From positions 62,001-126,000 of the forward strand of contig NZ_ATSX01000001.1 in the NCBI RefSeq assembly GCF_000527695.1: 64,000 bases of DNA. Direction: 5' to 3'. The position numbers were made by a program, and so were the translations under genes. The notes below the pieces were generated by a model. That model was not told where the DNA came from. It made no database searches and saw only the letters and a list, made by a program, of their open reading frames with translations. Below, in pieces: positions 60,960 through 64,000 of this stretch. The number at the start of each line of letters is the position of its first letter. The first letter of the stretch is position 1. Source of the stretch: Commensalibacter papalotli (ex Servin-Garciduenas et al. 2014). Lineage in GTDB: Bacteria; Pseudomonadota; Alphaproteobacteria; Acetobacterales; Acetobacteraceae.

Positions 60960-62056
60960 GTGGTGCTGTCATGTTAGATCTTCCTTTGGATCAAGTGGTC
61001 AAAGGGGAGTGCGTTCAGGTAATGAAAAAGCTGCCATCGGCATCGATTGATTGTATTTTTGCCGATCCACCTTACAATTTACAGCTGCAAGGCGAGTTGC
61101 GTCGACCTGATGATACTGTAGTTGACGGGGTAACTGAGGAGTGGGATAAGTTCCAAAGCTTTGCGACTTATGATCAATTTTGCAGGGATTGGTTAAAGGA
61201 ATGTCATCGTTTATTACGTAAAGATGGAACGATTTGGGTCATTGGTTCTTATCATAATATTTTTCGTATTGGTACAATTCTACAAGATCTTGGCTTTTGG
61301 ATTTTAAATGATATTATTTGGCGCAAATCAAACCCTATGCCCAATTTTAAAGGGCGTCGTTTTACAAATGCTCATGAAACTTTAATTTGGGCAGCCAAAG
61401 GTGCAGATAGTAAATATCGCTTTAATTATCAGGCAATGAAAACGCTGAATGACGATCTTCAAATGCGTTCAGACTGGTTTTTACCTTTATGTACAGGGAA
61501 TGAACGTCTTCGTAATGAGCATGGATTGAAACTTCATCCTACACAAAAACCTGAAAGCCTTTTATATCGAGTGCTTTTGTCTTCGACGAATATTGACGAT
61601 GTTATCTTAGATCCTTTTGCAGGGACAGGAACGACATTAGCTGTAGCAAAACGTTTGCAACGCCGTTTTATAGGAATAGAGCGTCACCCTGACTATTTAA
61701 AGGCTATTAAAGCTCGTCTTGAAACAGAAACGCCACTTCCTGTAAAAGATATTAAACTTTCGCCTACAAAACGTGAAATTCCAAGAGTACCGTTTGGAAA
61801 TTTGATAGAGCAAGGCTATATTCAACCAGGAACAGTGTTAATGGATCGGCAAAGGCGTGTTTTCGCAACAATAACTTCTGATAGTACAATTGTTAGCGGA
61901 AATAATAGAGGTTCTATCCATAAAATAGGCGCTGTAGTAATGAATGCACCATCTTGTAATGGATGGACGTTCTGGCATTTCGAACAAGATGGTGCTTTAC
62001 ACGCATTGGATGTGTTGCGCACCAAATATAACCAAGTTATGGAAAGTAAAAATTAA
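60956..62056 (+). CDS. ccrM: Cell-cycle DNA adenine methyltransferase CcrM (GANTC)
   Basis: CcrM methylates the adenine in GANTC and coordinates gene expression with replication in alphaproteobacteria. The 366-aa protein has DPPY at 37-40 followed by 'NLQLQGELRRPDD', and later 'DPFAGTGTTLAVAKRL' from residue 219; this order (catalytic motif first) is the beta class of HinfI-type enzymes. The C-terminal extension (about 270-366) with 'LIEQGYIQPGTVLMDRQRRV' and 'GWTFWHFEQDGALHALDVLR' is the CcrM-specific DNA-recognition domain. It overlaps rnhB as ATGA and converges with the ankyrin-like gene after 15 bp. Confidence 0.95.
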   Translation: MSGAVMLDLPLDQVVKGECVQVMKKLPSASIDCIFADPPYNLQLQGELRRPDDTVVDGVTEEWDKFQSFATYDQFCRDWLKECHRLLRKDGTIWVIGSYHNIFRIGTILQDLGFWILNDIIWRKSNPMPNFKGRRFTNAHETLIWAAKGADSKYRFNYQAMKTLNDDLQMRSDWFLPLCTGNERLRNEHGLKLHPTQKPESLLYRVLLSSTNIDDVILDPFAGTGTTLAVAKRLQRRFIGIERHPDYLKAIKARLETETPLPVKDIKLSPTKREIPRVPFGNLIEQGYIQPGTVLMDRQRRVFATITSDSTIVSGNNRGSIHKIGAVVMNAPSCNGWTFWHFEQDGALHALDVLRTKYNQVMESKN

Positions 62057-62071
62057 TTTTTAAGGTTTAAA

Positions 62072-62656
62072 TTATTTGTTTTGGAATCCTAAGAATCCAA
62101 CTTCTGGCTTAGGAATTCCGCTGTTTTGAAGATGAGATCCCGAACCATTTACAGCAGTCAACGTGCCGTGTTTATTTTTACCTTTAACTGACATTTTTGC
62201 CTTACCATTTTTAACAGTAACACCTGAGGCTTCAGTTGATACGCTGGAAAGTTGTTGAGGCGAATTATTATATCCACGCATAGATAACAGTAAGAATGTA
62301 ATTCGATCTCTGTTAAGATCAACAGACATTTCTAGTGGTGTTTGTCCTAAAATATTCTCAGCATATAAATCAGCCCCTCTACCCACTGCATCTTGAGCTA
62401 GGCGAAGATTGCCAGTGTTGATGGCATCAAACAAAGCTTGGGTTGGGTTTTTATCTTTATTTCCTGGATTTGCATTATCATCCCCATCTTCATCATCAGA
62501 ATTTTGTTGTTTGGGTTGATGTTGTTGATGCTTGTTGTTTTGTGCATGGGGATGCCCTGTGACGGTTTGTGCATTTGCAGGTGCAAACAACATTGTCATA
62601 CAGGCAGATCCTAGCAATAAGGAGAAGAGAGGCAATAAACGAGGTTGAGAAGTCAT
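62072..62656 (-). CDS. Exported ankyrin-repeat-like protein
   Basis: The protein has a signal peptide (core 'LLPLFSLLLGSACMTMLFA', cleavage near 'ANA'), a His/Gln/Asn/Asp-rich linker (about residues 35-70) and a single degenerate ankyrin unit, 'ALFDAINTGNLRLAQDAVGR', then 'GADLYAENILGQTPLEMSVD'. I start at the ATG at 62656 (194 aa), which has a GGGAA 8 bases upstream; the ATG at 62671 (199 aa) is possible. The tail is rich in Lys, Ser, Val and Gly. A single-repeat ankyrin with this linker may bind an envelope partner; the function is not known. It follows the partial gene on the same strand with 84 bp between (to 62656). Confidence 0.7.
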   Translation of the reverse strand: MTSQPRLLPLFSLLLGSACMTMLFAPANAQTVTGHPHAQNNKHQQHQPKQQNSDDEDGDDNANPGNKDKNPTQALFDAINTGNLRLAQDAVGRGADLYAENILGQTPLEMSVDLNRDRITFLLLSMRGYNNSPQQLSSVSTEASGVTVKNGKAKMSVKGKNKHGTLTAVNGSGSHLQNSGIPKPEVGFLGFQNK

Positions 62657-62740
62657 GATGCTAATTCCCATGGCATTACAATCGATCCTAGACAGTAGTT
62701 TTTTCTTTGTATCAAATCAAGTCCTAATCTGATGGTTGGT

Positions 62741-64000
62741 TTAAGAAAAACTTTCTTTATACCATGCCATAAAAATGCTTCCCAATCCAAGTATTAAGGC
62801 CAACCATGGCGATAAAATATGGTGAATAGATTGCTTTGTTGATGTATAAGTGACATGTTCTGGGAATTCCATAGAGCTTGCAGTATTACTGGCTTTGTCT
62901 TTTTTTACAATTTTAATTCCAGGAACTTTTAATTGATTGGGTTCATCTCCTAACCAATAAATACGTCCATAATTATCTAATAAGGGCGCAAGCTTCTGCC
63001 CAGTAACCGCCAATTCTGTCATTTCTATAGGATCAGTGGATTGAGAGGCAGCATAAGCCGTTAAATTACCGTTGGTTATTTTCCACAAACCCTCTTCTTT
63101 GGTGGAAAGCGTTGCGGTGGCTTTACCATTTTGGTGCATGATTAGCTGAATAGGCTGCAAAGTTCCTGAGGGGGAAGTTACTGTAAACTCTTTATTGCCC
63201 ACATCATTTCCGAGTGTATGAAGCTCAATAGTAAGTTTTTGATCTTTAATAAAAGCACTAAGCCTTTCCTCTTCTAGTTCAGGCTCTTTCATTAACCAAT
63301 GAGATAACCTGCGTAACAATTCGGCCTGAGGACCATTTTGATTAGTTCCTTTTGACCACAACCAGATTTGATCGGATAAAAGTAATGCAATACGACCTTT
63401 ATCTACATGATTCAAAATCAGTAAAGGTGATTGATTGGGGGCCTGCATTAAAATTTGGCCTTTGGTATGGTTGGCTTTGAGGTGTCTAAACCATGACCCC
63501 CATTTTGTATTATTTCTATCTAGATCGTGGGTAATAGGATGTTTTTTACCTAACTCTGTTAATTCGGGTTTAAATTCTTGATTGATTACGTCTTTTGATG
63601 AGGAAACCGTGGCGGGCAGTATAGAACGTAAAGGAGAGTTTTGTAAAGAGAACTGGCTTGCATATTCAGGCCCAGCAATCAGTAAAAGACCACCACCATT
63701 TTTTACATAATTTGCAATAGAGGCAATATAATAAGGTGGTAAAGCAAAGCGATTTTCAAAATTATCTAAAATAATCAAATCAAACTGGTCGATTTTTTGC
63801 ATGAAAAGCTCATTAATAGGAAAAGGTATTAATGCAAGCTCTGAATCAGGGATATTTTCATTTTGCTCACCTGACCGTAAAATCGTAAAATGTACTAAAT
63901 CTACAGAAGGATCAGATTTTAGTAAGCTTCTCCATGCGCGTTCTCCTTGGTTTGGAGAGCTGGAAACTAATAACACTCTTAATTTATCGCGGATACCATT
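62741..64000 (-). CDS. Large envelope protein, C-terminal part (glutamine-amidotransferase-like)
   Basis: The frame is open to the right edge of the window (the codons before the GTG at 63976 continue without stop as 'NGIRDKLR'), so this is the C-terminal ~419 residues of a longer protein. It shows a Rossmann-like part 'FDLIILDNFENRFALPPYYI', then 'NYVKNGGGLLLIAG', a beta-rich domain, and one C-terminal membrane helix 'LALILGLGSIFMAWYKES'. From memory, related alphaproteobacterial membrane proteins lie next to MoxR, DUF58 and DUF4159 genes; that neighbourhood would be to the right, out of view. The role is not known. Confidence 0.7.
   Translation of the reverse strand, partial: NGIRDKLRVLLVSSSPNQGERAWRSLLKSDPSVDLVHFTILRSGEQNENIPDSELALIPFPINELFMQKIDQFDLIILDNFENRFALPPYYIASIANYVKNGGGLLLIAGPEYASQFSLQNSPLRSILPATVSSSKDVINQEFKPELTELGKKHPITHDLDRNNTKWGSWFRHLKANHTKGQILMQAPNQSPLLILNHVDKGRIALLLSDQIWLWSKGTNQNGPQAELLRRLSHWLMKEPELEEERLSAFIKDQKLTIELHTLGNDVGNKEFTVTSPSGTLQPIQLIMHQNGKATATLSTKEEGLWKITNGNLTAYAASQSTDPIEMTELAVTGQKLAPLLDNYGRIYWLGDEPNQLKVPGIKIVKKDKASNTASSMEFPEHVTYTSTKQSIHHILSPWLALILGLGSIFMAWYKESFS

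Overview
The window is a stretch of chromosome from an AT-rich alphaproteobacterium, most likely a low-GC member of the Acetobacteraceae such as the insect-gut genus Commensalibacter. The case rests on four things: CcrM next to rnhB, an alpha-type homoserine kinase, alphaproteobacterial-style ribosomal proteins (101-aa S14 without zinc cysteines, TTG-started L10 and alpha subunit), and the large merged ribosomal/RNA-polymerase supercluster. The genus is an inference. No tRNA, rRNA, insertion sequence, phage gene or CRISPR array was seen.

Left part (1-20.7 kb). The window opens inside a minus-strand GtrII-like membrane glucosyltransferase, followed by a small lipoprotein. Next come ispH, thrB and rnhA as a tight plus-strand run, a small exported protein of unknown function, EcsC-family protein and aat, and an exported protein made of two tandem copies of one domain. 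Minus-strand bcp and glnE stand divergent to a large AsmA/YhdP-like envelope protein. A complete three-gene RND efflux operon (permease, adaptor, outer-membrane factor) ends just before the ribosomal block.

Central part (20.7-48.9 kb). rplK-rplA-rplJ-rplL-rpoB-rpoC, rpsL-rpsG-tuf, the S10 operon, the spc operon with secY and adk, and the alpha operon (rpsM-rpsK-rpoA-rplQ) lie in a row on the plus strand. Two expected neighbours are absent: fusA between rpsG and tuf, and secE-nusG before rplK. RNA structures sit at the joints: an L10-type leader before rplJ, four hairpins between rplL and rpoB, three hairpins and a candidate promoter with a 14-bp repeat before rpsL, a terminator-like hairpin inside the spc operon before secY, hairpins before rpsN, rpsM and rpoA, and a strong terminator after rplQ.

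Right part (48.9-64 kb). An MFS exporter converges with a minus-strand MdtABC/MuxABC-type efflux operon (adaptor, two different RND permeases, outer-membrane factor). Then come a YqjD/ElaB-like tail-anchored protein with 11-residue LEA-like repeats, the overlapping pair rnhB-ccrM, a minus-strand exported ankyrin-like protein, and the C-terminal part of a large envelope protein that runs off the right edge.

Nothing here is an obvious new defence or mobile system. The best leads are the missing fusA, the RNase HII with an altered GRG motif, the structured joints of the ribosomal cluster, the LEA-like repeat protein and the internally duplicated exported protein.
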